DNA of 64,000 nucleotides from Desulfosporosinus sp. OT (GCF_000224515.1 NZ_AGAF01000187.1:1-64000); one strand, 5' to 3'; positions 25,021-35,128 are shown, counted from the first letter of the stretch. Numbers and translations are program-made. Notes: generated by a model not told the origin, from the sequence alone.

Positions 25021-26229
25021 ATGAAAAAGCTGGCAATTGATATTTCCGCTGCACAGCCGCAGACAAATACAAAAGTGAACGGCGGTGGAGAATATGGGGT
25101 CTTTTTGTTTGACCTGTTGTGCAAGGAAAATGTAGCGATTGAAGTCTTATTAAGCAAGACAAAAGGGGAAAATGAAACTGTAAGTGCGATTTGTGAGAAG
25201 TACTCTGTAACAAAACGGTTTTTTGCCAATAACCGCGAGTTAGAGTCGATCATAAATGGCGGTGGTTTTGACACCGTCTTTTTCCCAATCTGCCATCCGA
25301 AGTACGCTGATCTGCAACTAAAAAAAGAACAGCGGGTTGTTGCTGGTGTACATGATTTGAGCACAATTGAGCAGGCATCTGTTTACCGTAAAGTATACGG
25401 CAAAAAGTTTTTTGCAAATGATGGTAAGGACTTAATTCGCAGAATTTTGAAATATCTGAATGTTGGTAGAGATAAGCAGGCAGCAATTGAACAGCATAAA
25501 AAAATCTTTCATTTGACCGAAAATCAGATATCCTATACGGTTTCACACAGTACCAAGGCTGAAATTGTGTATTATATCAAGGGAATTGACCCCGATAAAA
25601 TTAAGGTTTTCTATACACCGGAGACGTTGATTTCGAACACTTTCCCTGATGACGAGATGGAACGTTTAGAAAAATACGGTGTAGAGAAAAAAGGGTATTT
25701 CCTGCTATGTAGTGCCAACAGGTGGAACAAGAATAATGCGATTGCTATCCGTGCGTTAGACACCTTCTTTGATAAGCACAGCGGCTCTAATATGAAAGTC
25801 GTTGTTTTGGGAGCTATTCCGTACACGCTTTCATATTTTGAGAGTTTAGTCAGACACAAAGAACGGTTTATTTTTAAAGGGTATATTGACCGAATTGATA
25901 TGGATATTCTTTATAAACATGCACATGCATTTGTATACCCGTCGGTACTGGAAGGCTTTGGACTTCCGCCTATAGAGACAATGAAATATGGAACACTTCC
26001 GTTATGTTCAACAGCCGCATCTATAACTGAGGTATGTTCTGATGCAGCTGTTTATTTCGACCCATATAGTGAGGAGTCAATTTATAAGGCTATTCTTAAG
26101 AGTTTTGATAAAGAGTATAAGCGTCTGATGAAGGGTCATATAAGAAGACGCTATGAAGAAATTCAGAAGAAGAGAGCAAAGGATGTTGATGGAGTAGTTG
26201 AACTGATTCTTGATTCCAAGAATGCCTAA
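25021..26229 (+). CDS. GT4-like glycosyltransferase
   Basis: GT-B glycosyltransferase of 402 aa from ATG 25021, which lies 10 nt after the previous stop with an AGGGAAAAC site. The N-terminus MKKLAIDISAAQ contains an acceptor-domain strand, followed by GGGEYGVFLFDLL. The donor domain has LLCSANRWNKNNAIAIRALD, VVVLGAIPYTL, FIFKGYIDRIDMDILYKHAH and the signature YPSVLEGFGLPPIETMKYGT with the conserved E-x7-E pattern (about residues 312-330). It probably adds one residue of the repeat unit. Donor not known. Confidence 0.9.
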   Translation: MKKLAIDISAAQPQTNTKVNGGGEYGVFLFDLLCKENVAIEVLLSKTKGENETVSAICEKYSVTKRFFANNRELESIINGGGFDTVFFPICHPKYADLQLKKEQRVVAGVHDLSTIEQASVYRKVYGKKFFANDGKDLIRRILKYLNVGRDKQAAIEQHKKIFHLTENQISYTVSHSTKAEIVYYIKGIDPDKIKVFYTPETLISNTFPDDEMERLEKYGVEKKGYFLLCSANRWNKNNAIAIRALDTFFDKHSGSNMKVVVLGAIPYTLSYFESLVRHKERFIFKGYIDRIDMDILYKHAHAFVYPSVLEGFGLPPIETMKYGTLPLCSTAASITEVCSDAAVYFDPYSEESIYKAILKSFDKEYKRLMKGHIRRRYEEIQKKRAKDVDGVVELILDSKNA

Positions 26230-26235
26230 AGGAGA

Positions 26236-27135
26236 ATGGACTTGCAAGATAACAAAGATAAGCTGGTTGCAATTATCATTGTAAATTACAATGGCTTTTC
26301 TGATACGGTTGAATGCATAAAGAGTTTGCAGAAAATAACCTATTCTAATTATAAAATTGTTGTAGTGGACAATGGGTCTACAACGAAACCATCGACAGAT
26401 GAAATAGAATTCCTGAAAAAGAACTCTAGGTACTTTGAAACGGGTAAAAATTTGGGCTTCTCCGGAGGGAACAATTATGGTATACGCCAAAGCGAGAAGT
26501 TCGAGCCTGCGTATTATTTGCTGCTTAACAATGATACGGTTGTAGAGGCAGATTTTTTAAATAAGCTGGTTGATGCTGCAGAGAGGCAGGAACACATTGG
26601 AATAACTATTGGTAAAATCAATTATTATAGCGATCCTGACACAGCCTGGTATTGCGGTGGAGAGTTCAATTTTGAATCTGGTACCTGCAGGCACTACACT
26701 GTCCAGGAAAATGGCAGCAGTCATGAGGAAAAATTAGTAACATTTGCGACAGGATGCCTTATGCTGATCCCAACCGAAGTAATTAAAAAGGTTGGGTTAA
26801 TGAGTGAGGATTATTTCTTGTATTGTGAAGATACGGACTATTGTGCAAAAGTGCTATTGAGCGGATATAAAATTTTGTATATTCCTTCATCTTTGATTTA
26901 CCACAAAGTGAGCGCATCTACTGGGGAGAGAAGCGCAGTGAACCAGTATTACTATGTCAGAAATTCCATGATTGTTATTAGGAAATATGCGAAGAGAAAG
27001 ATGCTTGGTTATGCAAAATTTCTCTATATGCGTTTTAAAGATGTAGCTAGAGGACGGCTTAACAGCAAGTATGTACTAAAGGCACTGAGAGATTTCTCAA
27101 AAGGTGTTATGGGGCAATACGATTTTTTAAAATAG
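26236..27135 (+). CDS. GT2-family glycosyltransferase
   Basis: GT-A inverting glycosyltransferase of 299 aa, rhamnosyltransferase-like in overall look. It has AIIIVNYNGFSDTVECIKSL at the start, VVVDNGS, GKNLGFSGGNNYGI, the DxD-like LLNNDTVV (metal binding) and GLMSEDYFLYCEDTDYCAKV with the catalytic acidic region. AAAGGAGA sits directly before the ATG at 26236, so initiation at TTG 26242 is also possible (spacing is better). This class often uses dTDP-rhamnose, which fits the rfb genes upstream, but the donor is inferred. Confidence 0.9.
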   Translation: MDLQDNKDKLVAIIIVNYNGFSDTVECIKSLQKITYSNYKIVVVDNGSTTKPSTDEIEFLKKNSRYFETGKNLGFSGGNNYGIRQSEKFEPAYYLLLNNDTVVEADFLNKLVDAAERQEHIGITIGKINYYSDPDTAWYCGGEFNFESGTCRHYTVQENGSSHEEKLVTFATGCLMLIPTEVIKKVGLMSEDYFLYCEDTDYCAKVLLSGYKILYIPSSLIYHKVSASTGERSAVNQYYYVRNSMIVIRKYAKRKMLGYAKFLYMRFKDVARGRLNSKYVLKALRDFSKGVMGQYDFLK

Positions 27136-27156
27136 GAGTAAAGGAGGGCGTAGCTA

Positions 27157-28434
27157 ATGATCCGAATACAAAAAAGAATTCAATATATCGACCTGATTAG
27201 AGGTATATTGATGATCATTTTATTTCTCGATTTTCCTTGGGATAGATTGTTTAGCTTGCCAGCTTCCATACTTTCCTACAATAGTACGGAATCAAAGAAA
27301 ATAATTTTGTTTATTGCAATTGTGGCTTTCCTTATCACGCTTGTAAAATATGGAAAGCTGGGTTCGAAATTTAAATTCTTAATTCATTTTACCATCGCAA
27401 CATGTATTTCAGTAACATTTGTTATGCTGTGTTCTGTATTCATGTATAATGAGCAGACTATTATAAGAACTTTCAGTTTGGCACACCATTATTACTTGGT
27501 GATTTTAGCACTCGTTTTTGTCGCTGTTTTTTCATATAAAAATGGAGAAGAGAAAATATCTAAAGCATTGAACCTTTATTCATTTGCTTGGTATATCTTG
27601 GTTTTTACGCAAAGTATGTTGTACGCATATAAAGGAATAGTGTTTTTTGGTGGTATCGATTTGAGTTGGACTGGATTTTTGAGCACAAACTTACTTCGGA
27701 TTAGCCTTATAAGTATTCCTAACTTTATGATTGTATACAATTTTAGCGTTATATTGGAGAAGAAAGGTAAATCATTGAACTACATACAATTTGCGCTGGG
27801 TATGTTCTGTCTTTTGGCAATACAACAGACTCGTGCATATGATGTGGTGATTATTGCATCATGTATTATTATGTATACTTTTAAATCACGAAATCCGGTT
27901 AGAGTTTTGAGAAATGTATTGATAGCATGTGTGGTTTTAATTGCTATCTTAAATACAAATTATGCACAAGAATTGCTAAGGTCATTTATAAATGATAGCA
28001 GCAACGTTAAAATGAGCAGTAATTTAGCTCGATTGTATGCCTACCCATACTATTGGAGTTGTTTCCTTAATAATCCTCTTGTTGGTAGTGGATTTGCGGC
28101 TCCAGAAAGGTATTCATATATTACAAATGGCCCGCTAGGAATAGCGAGTTATTCTGATACAGGTATTGTTGGCATTATTGCTCAGTTGGGCATCTTTGGT
28201 CTAATGATATATGGTACATACATTATTAGAATGATTTATATTGTAGTTATGATGCAAAAGAAAAATGCTCTTCAATATAATACTTTTTGCCTAGGCATTT
28301 TATGTTATTGCGTGGCAACTTCTGTCAGTTTGATTAATATGAGTGTTGCTGTTATATTATTGTTTCCAATTTGTATTGCTTATATGGAATTTAGATATTA
28401 CCAATTACGAATGGCAAGAGCTATTGAAAAATAG
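27157..28434 (+). CDS. Polytopic membrane protein, probable Wzy-type polysaccharide polymerase
   Basis: Integral membrane protein of 425 aa with about ten to eleven hydrophobic segments. A long extracytoplasmic loop lies near residues 280-330, and RLYAYPYYWSCFLNNPLVGSG is an O-antigen ligase/polymerase-like sequence (the NPLVGSGF motif). The gene sits between the glycosyltransferases and the UDP-sugar genes, the usual place for wzy, and a separate flippase is found at 33767. The start follows AAAGGAGGGCGTAGCTA. Polymerase assignment rests on topology, the loop motif and context; an O-antigen ligase relative is the alternative. Confidence 0.8.
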   Translation: MIRIQKRIQYIDLIRGILMIILFLDFPWDRLFSLPASILSYNSTESKKIILFIAIVAFLITLVKYGKLGSKFKFLIHFTIATCISVTFVMLCSVFMYNEQTIIRTFSLAHHYYLVILALVFVAVFSYKNGEEKISKALNLYSFAWYILVFTQSMLYAYKGIVFFGGIDLSWTGFLSTNLLRISLISIPNFMIVYNFSVILEKKGKSLNYIQFALGMFCLLAIQQTRAYDVVIIASCIIMYTFKSRNPVRVLRNVLIACVVLIAILNTNYAQELLRSFINDSSNVKMSSNLARLYAYPYYWSCFLNNPLVGSGFAAPERYSYITNGPLGIASYSDTGIVGIIAQLGIFGLMIYGTYIIRMIYIVVMMQKKNALQYNTFCLGILCYCVATSVSLINMSVAVILLFPICIAYMEFRYYQLRMARAIEK

Positions 28435-28482
28435 CGAATTGATTTCGCAGAATGGATTTAGGTAGAGAAGAGAAGGTGGATT

Positions 28483-28581
28483 GGATAATAAGAATTGCGC
28501 CTTATCAAAATTGGTAACATTATCTACGCTGCCGATATAGTAGGCAGTTTCATGGGCTTTCTTGTCCGTTACTACTCGCCG
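28483..28581 (-). pseudogene. Possible transposase remnant (ISAs1-like C-terminal piece)
   Basis: On the minus strand about 33 codons are open: VVTDKKAHETAYYIGSVDN and on. The ETAYYIGS piece resembles the strand before the last acidic residue in ISAs1/H-repeat transposases. Nothing else of the element is left, and a REP-like repeat abuts it. This is a weak call. Confidence 0.35.
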
Positions 28582-28608
28582 GAACGGCTCCCGTTGGTCC
28601 TGTTCCGG
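28579..28608 (+). repeat. REP-like palindromic repeat, copy 1
   Basis: CCGGAAC and GTTCCGG arms bracket the core CTCCCGTTGGTC. Related copies lie at 38272-38298 (reverse), 43568-43598 and 44661-44695, with more degenerate ones near 54655 and 58716. All are between genes. Confidence 0.8.
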
Positions 28609-28756
28609 ACAGGTTCCCGGCCCCTTGCTTTTCTCTTATAATTCATACTCTTTGTACCGGTCGCCTTTTTACTCGGAGCTTTATACCTTTCGAAATTTTA
28701 TCGAACCCCTTTGAGTGTTCCTCCAAGACAAAATCAATACTAAAAGGAGAACAATT

Positions 28757-30148
28757 ATGCACAATATAACATTTAAAACTCTATCTCCACAATCCCAAAC
28801 GCCATTAAGTACTTCTCGACCTCTCAACATCGCCGTAGCAGGGACAGGCTATGTTGGCTTGGTTTCCGGAGTATGCATGGCCCACAGAGGACACTATGTA
28901 ACTTGTGTCGATATTAACGAGAAAAAAATAACAATGATGCAACAAGGTCTTTCTCCAATTTACGAACAAGATTTAGAAGAATTGATGTCTCTTAATGAAG
29001 AGAGATTAAACTATACAACGGATTATAAATACGCTTACAAAAATGCTGATGCCATTTTCATCGGCGTAGGAACCCCGGAGCAACCGGATGGGTCTGCCAA
29101 CTTGTCCTATATAGCAACAGTAGCAAGACAAATCGCAGAAACCGTAGAAAAGGACTGCCTTGTTGTGGTAAAGTCCACAGTTCCTGTGGGTACTAATGAC
29201 AAGGTAGAGCAGTTTATTAAGGATTTTTTAGTGAATGATATAAAAGTAGAAGTCGCATCGAATCCTGAGTTTTTAGCTCAAGGCACAGCGGTGCGGGATA
29301 CATTAGAAGCGGCAAGAATTATTATTGGCACGAATAGTATAGAAGCCGAGGATACTCTGATGGCAGTCTATGAGCCGTTTGGTTTGCCGATTGTATCCGT
29401 TTCAAGACGGTCTGCTGAGATGATTAAATACGCTGCGAATGATTTTCTTGCTTTAAAGATATCCTATATGAATGATATTGCGAACCTTTGCGAATTGGTC
29501 GGCGCGGATATTGAAGATGTCGCCAGAGGGATGGGCTTTGACTGTAGAATTGGCAGTAAGTTTTTGAATGCCGGTATAGGTTATGGCGGTAGCTGCTTCC
29601 CGAAAGATACGAAAGCCCTAGATTATCTGGCGACCCTGCATGGGTATGAGCTAAGGACGGTCAAGGCTGCTATTAACGTGAATAACGATCAAAAAATCCT
29701 TTTATATAAGAAGGCTTGTCAGAGGCTTATCACCTTTGCTGGTCTAAAAGTAGCTGTGCTTGGGTTAACCTTTAAGCCCGGAACCGATGATTTAAGAGAA
29801 GCTCCATCGTTAGATAATATACCTTTGTTATTAGCTCAAGGGGCAGATATTTATGCATACGACCCGGTCGGGAGCGAAAACTTTAGGAAGAGATTTCCTG
29901 AGACGAGTTCAGAGATAGAAGGGGAGTATGGTAAGGGGAGTATAAACTATGTAAGGAGCGCTGAAGCAGCACTTGATGGCGCTAACGTCTGCTTTATTTT
30001 TACCGAATGGGGAGAAATTAAAGCGGTAATGCCGGAAGATTATAAGAGACTGATGCGTACACCCCTTGTTTATGATGGAAGGAATATTTATGATGTGAAC
30101 AAGATGAGAAAAAACGGAGTTGAGTATTATTCTATAGGTAGGAAATGA
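28757..30148 (+). CDS. ugd: UDP-glucose/UDP-sugar 6-dehydrogenase
   Basis: NAD-dependent two-step oxidation of a UDP-hexose to the UDP-uronate, giving the acidic sugar of the polymer. The 463-aa product from ATG 28757 (AAAGGAG 8 nt upstream) has the Rossmann motif NIAVAGTGYVGLVSGVCMA, then GTPEQPDGSANL, SNPEFLAQGTAVRD and the catalytic cysteine in GIGYGGSCFPKD (Cys about 280). The UDP-binding C-terminal domain has LGLTFKPGTDDLREAPS. It is followed by a uronate epimerase gene. It is not the source of the fossil at 15945, whose C-terminus is a different subtype, but it matches the fragment at 41952. Confidence 0.95.
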   Translation: MHNITFKTLSPQSQTPLSTSRPLNIAVAGTGYVGLVSGVCMAHRGHYVTCVDINEKKITMMQQGLSPIYEQDLEELMSLNEERLNYTTDYKYAYKNADAIFIGVGTPEQPDGSANLSYIATVARQIAETVEKDCLVVVKSTVPVGTNDKVEQFIKDFLVNDIKVEVASNPEFLAQGTAVRDTLEAARIIIGTNSIEAEDTLMAVYEPFGLPIVSVSRRSAEMIKYAANDFLALKISYMNDIANLCELVGADIEDVARGMGFDCRIGSKFLNAGIGYGGSCFPKDTKALDYLATLHGYELRTVKAAINVNNDQKILLYKKACQRLITFAGLKVAVLGLTFKPGTDDLREAPSLDNIPLLLAQGADIYAYDPVGSENFRKRFPETSSEIEGEYGKGSINYVRSAEAALDGANVCFIFTEWGEIKAVMPEDYKRLMRTPLVYDGRNIYDVNKMRKNGVEYYSIGRK

Positions 30149-30178
30149 TGAATTTCATCTTAATTAAAGGAGACTTTA

Positions 30179-31231
30179 TTGATAATGATTGAAGGATATA
30201 AGGAATTAGACCCTAGTAAAACCTATTTAATTACCGGTGGCGCAGGATTTATTGGCTTTTTCTTATCTAAGAAGCTGTTAGAGCAAAGATGCAAAGTCGT
30301 TGGTATTGATAATATGAACGATTACTATGATGTGAATTTAAAAGAGAGCAGACTTAAGGCTTTAGAAGGACAGGAGGGCTATACCTTCATTAAAGGGGAC
30401 ATATCGGATAAAGAAACCGTGATAAAGGTCTTTGAAGAATATAAGCCCCATATTGTGATGAATTTAGCAGCACAAGCAGGGGTCCGTTATTCCATTGAGA
30501 ATCCAGATTCATATATTCAGAGTAATATTATCGGGTTCTATAATATCTTGGAGGCCTGTCGTCATAACCCCGTGGAACATTTAGTCTATGCGTCCTCCAG
30601 TTCAGTCTATGGCGCAAATACGAAAGTGCCGTTTTCTACAGAGGATAAAGTGGATAACCCTGTTTCTCTCTATGCTGCAACCAAGAAATCCAATGAATTA
30701 ATTGCCCATACCTATAGTCAATTGTTCGGGATTCCTTCGACAGGTTTAAGATTTTTTACGGTTTATGGACCTATGGGGAGACCGGATATGGCCTACTTCA
30801 GTTTCACTCAGAAGATATTTAAGGGTGAGACAATCAAGGTTTTTAATTTTGGAGATTGCTATAGGGACTTTACTTATATTGATGATATCATTGAATCTGT
30901 AGCTAGGATATTATGTAATCCGCCGGCTAAGAAAGTCGATGAGGACAGCATCTTAAATGGCATACAATATGCCGTGTACAATATCGGCAATAATCAGCCT
31001 GAGCAATTGATGGATTACATTTCCGCTTTGGAAAAAGCCTTGAGCAAAGCTGTTGGAAGAGAGATTGTCGTTGAGAAGGAGTTCCTTCCCATGCAGCCCG
31101 GTGATGTCAAGGCTACCTACAGCGATAGTTCGCCTCTTGTAAGAGATTTTGATTTTAAACCGAGCACGAGCATTGAAGTTGGCTTGCAGAAATTTGCGGA
31201 TTGGTATGTAGATTATTATAAGGTGAATTGA
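30179..31231 (+). CDS. UDP-glucuronate 4-epimerase-like NAD-dependent epimerase
   Basis: Extended SDR enzyme of about 350 aa that most likely interconverts UDP-glucuronate and UDP-galacturonate, since it follows ugd. The Rossmann motif TGGAGFIGFFLSKKLLEQ, NMNDYYDVNLKESRL (the CapI/LspL family signature), SSSSVYG and the YxxxK motif YAATKKSNE are present, with RFFTVYGPMGRPDM in the substrate domain. AAAGGAG lies 6 nt before TTG 30179 and 12 nt before ATG 30185, so the true start is one of these. The substrate is inferred from the neighbour and family signature. Confidence 0.92.
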   Translation: MIMIEGYKELDPSKTYLITGGAGFIGFFLSKKLLEQRCKVVGIDNMNDYYDVNLKESRLKALEGQEGYTFIKGDISDKETVIKVFEEYKPHIVMNLAAQAGVRYSIENPDSYIQSNIIGFYNILEACRHNPVEHLVYASSSSVYGANTKVPFSTEDKVDNPVSLYAATKKSNELIAHTYSQLFGIPSTGLRFFTVYGPMGRPDMAYFSFTQKIFKGETIKVFNFGDCYRDFTYIDDIIESVARILCNPPAKKVDEDSILNGIQYAVYNIGNNQPEQLMDYISALEKALSKAVGREIVVEKEFLPMQPGDVKATYSDSSPLVRDFDFKPSTSIEVGLQKFADWYVDYYKVN

Positions 31232-31400
31232 GTACTCGGTAGTATGGCTCCCGATGGTTCGGATTCTTAGGAAAGCGGACATTAGCTTCATTATATCCAT
31301 CCAGGCCTTGTCCCCTCAGCACCAAGATTTGAACAAACCAATAAATTACATTTATTAATAGGCTATAGGGAACAACATTATCAGAGAAAGGTTGGTTTTT

Positions 31401-32288
31401 ATGAAACCAAATTTTATTTGTGTTGGTGCTCAAAAATCTGGAACAACTACATTGCATGATATTTTACAGCAACATTACGATATATATTTACCTAAGCAAA
31501 AGGAAACAAAATTTTTTAAAAATGACTTTCATAAAGGTCTAGAATTTTACGTAAATGAGTATTTTGACGAAGTAACAAATGAAAAAATTATAGGAGAGAT
31601 AGATCCAGAATATATGTTTTATGAAGATGTCCCAAAAAAGATATATGATTTACTAGGGATTGATATAAAAATAATTTTTTTGTTAAGAAACCCCATGACT
31701 AGAGCATATTCCCATTATTTAATGAGTAAGAGAAGGGGGTACGATAGATTAAGTTTTGAAGAAGCAATCTCAACGGAAGAGCAAAGAATAAATCAGGGTG
31801 ATTTTGAAAAAAATCATTTAAGTTATAAAACCAGGGGACTTTATTATCAACAAATTTCAAGATATTTAAAATACTTCTCGCATGAAAATATGAAAGTTGT
31901 TTTATTTGAAGAATTTATAAAAAATCCTAAGGAATTAATAAAAGAAATTCTAGATTTCTTAGGGGTTAATAGAAATGTTCCGTTAAATTATAATCAAAAG
32001 AGTAATAAAGCAATTGCTCCTAAATCAACTTTTTTATGGTCTTTAATATATCGGAAAGAATTTTTCCCAAGGATAAAGATTATTCTAAAAAAATTAATAC
32101 CATTTCCAGAAATAAGGACTATGATTGTAAAAATAATAGAGAAACATAATTTCAAAGAAATACCGGGGGAACATATAAACAAAGAAACCTTCTGTGAATT
32201 ATCACTTTATTATAAAGAAGATATTCTTAAATTAGAAGGTTTAATAAAAAGAGATTTATCGTATTGGTTAGATTTTGACAAGATTTAA
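31401..32288 (+). CDS. PAPS-dependent carbohydrate sulfotransferase
   Basis: Predicted to move sulfate from PAPS to a hydroxyl or amine of the polysaccharide. The 295-aa product resembles heparan N-/O-sulfotransferases. The 5'-phosphosulfate loop is VGAQKSGTTTL (residues 8-18), the 3'-phosphate site is LLRNPMTRAYSHYLMS (about 99-114), and KETKFF lies between. The start ATG 31401 follows GAAAGG. The gene is markedly AT-rich compared with the rfb block. PAPS supply and PAP recycling genes (cysNC, cysQ) lie a few genes downstream, which makes sulfation of the polymer a coherent prediction. The acceptor is unknown. Confidence 0.88.
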   Translation: MKPNFICVGAQKSGTTTLHDILQQHYDIYLPKQKETKFFKNDFHKGLEFYVNEYFDEVTNEKIIGEIDPEYMFYEDVPKKIYDLLGIDIKIIFLLRNPMTRAYSHYLMSKRRGYDRLSFEEAISTEEQRINQGDFEKNHLSYKTRGLYYQQISRYLKYFSHENMKVVLFEEFIKNPKELIKEILDFLGVNRNVPLNYNQKSNKAIAPKSTFLWSLIYRKEFFPRIKIILKKLIPFPEIRTMIVKIIEKHNFKEIPGEHINKETFCELSLYYKEDILKLEGLIKRDLSYWLDFDKI

Positions 32289-32306
32289 TTTCTATGTGCA
32301 AGGTTT

Positions 32307-32870
32307 AAATCTCCCGCCTTTTTGGCGGGAAGGGATTTAGCAAATTCGTTTTTAGCTATATTAACTAGAGGTGAGTATTGTGGTTTATATATAGAAAAAG
32401 TAGTCATGCCATATATGATATAAAGTACCATGTTATATGGGTAACCAAGTATCGATATAAAATATTAAAAGGGGAGATTTGACTAAGATTGAGAGAGCTT
32501 ATACGGCAGGGATGTGAAGCTCGAGGGATAACAATTCGTACAAGGGATCATAGCCCGAGATCACGTGCGCTTACTAGTATCTTGTCCAGCAATATTGGCT
32601 CTGAGTAAAATTGTTCAGTATTTGAAGGAGCGATCGTCGCATTTGATCCAAGATCAGTTTCCAGAATTGAAGAAAAAATACTGGGGTCTATATTTATGGG
32701 CAAGAGGTTATTTCGGTGCAACTGTAGGTACAGTGACTGAAGAGACAGTTTGAAATTATATTGAGAATCAGGAACTGAATGATAAAGAAGATAATTTTAA
32801 AATTAAAGACTAAGTTTCAGTTAGAAGCCTTTAGCTTGCTTTAGCAGATGGGCTTTTTAAGAAGGCGTTC
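32307..32870 (+). mobile_element. Degraded IS200/IS605-family element with tnpA remnant
   Basis: The left end carries a hairpin (TCCCGCC, TTTTT, GGCGGGA at 32311-32331). From about 32385 the frame reads KSSHAIYDIKYHVIWVTKYR, the start of a Y1 transposase, then is broken by stops and shifts. The HUH region reads DHVRLLVSCPA, so the second His is changed to Arg. The later part LSKIVQYLKERSSHLIQDQF, YWGLYLWARGYFGATVG and TEETV is typical, followed by a stop right before the NYIENQ tyrosine. A right-end hairpin (AAGCC with GGCTT) lies at about 32825-32855. It is a dead insertion between the sulfotransferase and the next acyltransferase. Confidence 0.88.
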
Positions 32871-32944
32871 AGCCTTATAGCGAGTTTACTCGCGACATTA
32901 AATATACTTACTTCAGCAGGTGCGTTGTTTATTAGGAGGGTACG

Positions 32945-33532
32945 ATGGATAAATTCTTTTATAGGTTTAATCAAAAATATCGTAGGATATCGGATTTGTT
33001 TACGACTAGATATATATTGACACGATACTTTTTTATATTTGAAAATGTAGGTAAGAATGTAGTAATTAGAGCGCCATTTAGGATTAATATTTTTAATATT
33101 GATCCAGACAGATATCTTAAAATTTCATTGGGCAATAATACAATTATAAAATCTAATGTGATAATTCAAGGACAAGGACGTTTATCTATAGGCGACCAGT
33201 CATATATTAGTGAAAATTCGGTTATTGGATGTAATGAAGAAATACAAATTGGTAAAGCAGTTATGCTTGCAACGGGTGTATCAATACGGGATACGGATCA
33301 TAAATTTGATAATATATCTATAGATATGGTTAGACAAGGTATTGTTACGTCAAAAGTTGTTATTGAAGATAATGTATGGATTGGGGCAAACGTTAGTATA
33401 ACAAAAGGGGTAAGAATTGGTACAGGTTCTATAGTTGCTGCTAATGCAGTGGTTACAAAAGATGTTGAACAATTTTCCGTTGTTGGTGGAGTGCCTGCAA
33501 AATTGATTAAGTATCGGACTGGCACGCTGTAA
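32945..33532 (+). CDS. Hexapeptide-repeat (LbH) acyltransferase
   Basis: 195-aa WbbJ/maltose-acetyltransferase-like enzyme, intact. N-terminal residues 1-45 are basic and aromatic. Hexapeptide coils follow ([60 protein letters not shown]). The catalytic-type histidine is in [11 protein letters not shown], and the C-terminus is the canonical [12 protein letters not shown]. It starts at ATG 32945 after AGGAGGGTACG. It probably O-acetylates the sulfated or rhamnose-containing repeat unit; acceptor unknown. Confidence 0.9.
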   Translation: MDKFFYRFNQKYRRISDLFTTRYILTRYFFIFENVGKNVVIRAPFRINIFNIDPDRYLKISLGNNTIIKSNVIIQGQGRLSIGDQSYISENSVIGCNEEIQIGKAVMLATGVSIRDTDHKFDNISIDMVRQGIVTSKVVIEDNVWIGANVSITKGVRIGTGSIVAANAVVTKDVEQFSVVGGVPAKLIKYRTGTL

Positions 33533-33766
33533 AGAATGCTTGAGCTTGGCTCTGCCTTCGGAGAGTGCTCCTCAGGATTCAACATTCGAAATTATGAGGC
33601 ATAAATGCCCCAAAGTTTAAATACTTCGCCCAAGAGAGGCCTCCTAAAAGTAATTGAAACTATCGTCAAACGTATATAAATTAACAAATGAACCCATCCA
33701 TGAAATCTCTAAATCATATAGTAAAGATATAAGTATTTTGAACTAAAATCGGAAAAAGGTGTAATA

Positions 33767-35128
33767 ATGTATTTGATTAAAATAATAAGAGAAATACTTG
33801 GCAATAAATTAAGATGTGAAATTAATCTGAAAATTGGTTCCAAAATAATAGCTAACTTTTTTCTACAAGCATGTTCAATAGGTTTTTCACTTATAACAGC
33901 AATTATTTTGGCTAGAACACTTGGGGTTGCTGAATATGGTACATATGCTTATGTAATGGCGATTATCTCAATTCTTGTAGTGCCTACAACCTTAGGACTT
34001 CCTAACCTTATTATTAGACTCTTTGCTGGGTACAGAGTTAATTCTGAATGGAGCTTAATGAATGGTCTTTTGCGCAGAACTAATCAATTAGTAATTATAA
34101 TATCGATCGTAATGATTGCTTTTTCTGGCCTAGCTTGTTGGAGATTAATTGTTACTAAGTCGAGTTTATTTTATACTTTTTTAATAGCACTTATTCTATT
34201 ACCGGTATTTGCACTTAATTCTATTCGGAGTGCCGTGCTTACCGGATTAAATAAAACAGTAATTAGTCAAATTCCTGGAAGTTTTGTACAGCCATTCACT
34301 TTTATACTATTCATTAGTCTGTTTTACTTCTTAGGTTTTAATTTAAATTCTAGTTGGGCTATGGTATTTCAAGATATAGCGTCAATTGTTTCTTTAATTG
34401 TGGGGACGTTTATGTTAGTAAGACATCTTCCTAGTCAGTTCAAAGCATCTCAGCCGAAATATGACACGCTAAAGTGGACTAAAAGTGCACTCCCACTTTT
34501 TATAGTGGGAGGTATGATGTTAATAAATAATCGTATAGATATTATTATGCTTGGAATCATGAAAGGAGCAACTGAAGTAGGAATATATCAGGTGGTAACG
34601 CGCGGAGCACAGCTTGTGTCTATCCCTTTATTAGTTGTTAGCGTGGTAATTTCTCCAATCTTTTCGGAGCTATATGTAAAAAAAAGAATGGAGCAATTGC
34701 AAAACATAGTAACAAGAAGTGCCCAGGCTATTGCAATTCTTTCGTTTCCTTTTTTTATTGTTTTTGTACTGTTTGGTGCATCAATTTTGTATAGAGTATT
34801 TGGTTCAAACTATGTTGCTGGGTCTACAGCTTTAGCCATATTAAGTTTTGGGCAATATTGTAATGCTTTTGCAGGCTCAGTTGGTATGCTTCTAAATATG
34901 ACGGGACATGAAGTCGATAGTGCTAAAGGAGTAACTATAGCCGCAATAACCAATATAATCCTTAATTTAATATTGATACCTAAATGGAGTATTACTGGCG
35001 CAGCTATTGCAACTTCAATAAGCATGATATTGTGGAATGTAATTCTGTCAATATGGGTTTATAAAAGAATTAAAATTATACCTACATCTTTGGGCAATAT
35101 TGGTACTATCTTCACCAAAGATTCCTAA
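33767..35128 (+). CDS. Wzx-type polysaccharide flippase
   Basis: MOP/PST-superfamily exporter of 453 aa with twelve to fourteen predicted membrane segments. It translocates the lipid-linked repeat unit to the outer face for polymerisation. Typical stretches are FFLQACSIGFSLITAIILAR followed by TLGVAEYGTYAYVMA, the family's first helix-loop motif, and MLINNRIDIIMLGIMKGATE in the middle. It is AT-rich like the sulfotransferase. No ATP-binding exporter genes are seen, so the locus is Wzx/Wzy type. Confidence 0.9.
   Translation: MYLIKIIREILGNKLRCEINLKIGSKIIANFFLQACSIGFSLITAIILARTLGVAEYGTYAYVMAIISILVVPTTLGLPNLIIRLFAGYRVNSEWSLMNGLLRRTNQLVIIISIVMIAFSGLACWRLIVTKSSLFYTFLIALILLPVFALNSIRSAVLTGLNKTVISQIPGSFVQPFTFILFISLFYFLGFNLNSSWAMVFQDIASIVSLIVGTFMLVRHLPSQFKASQPKYDTLKWTKSALPLFIVGGMMLINNRIDIIMLGIMKGATEVGIYQVVTRGAQLVSIPLLVVSVVISPIFSELYVKKRMEQLQNIVTRSAQAIAILSFPFFIVFVLFGASILYRVFGSNYVAGSTALAILSFGQYCNAFAGSVGMLLNMTGHEVDSAKGVTIAAITNIILNLILIPKWSITGAAIATSISMILWNVILSIWVYKRIKIIPTSLGNIGTIFTKDS

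Noticed and set aside
24255..25364. Long 369-codon minus-strand frame
   Set aside because: It lies over the WbsX-type gene and the start of the next glycosyltransferase, both with clear motifs; its product has no recognisable domain and odd composition. A shadow frame.
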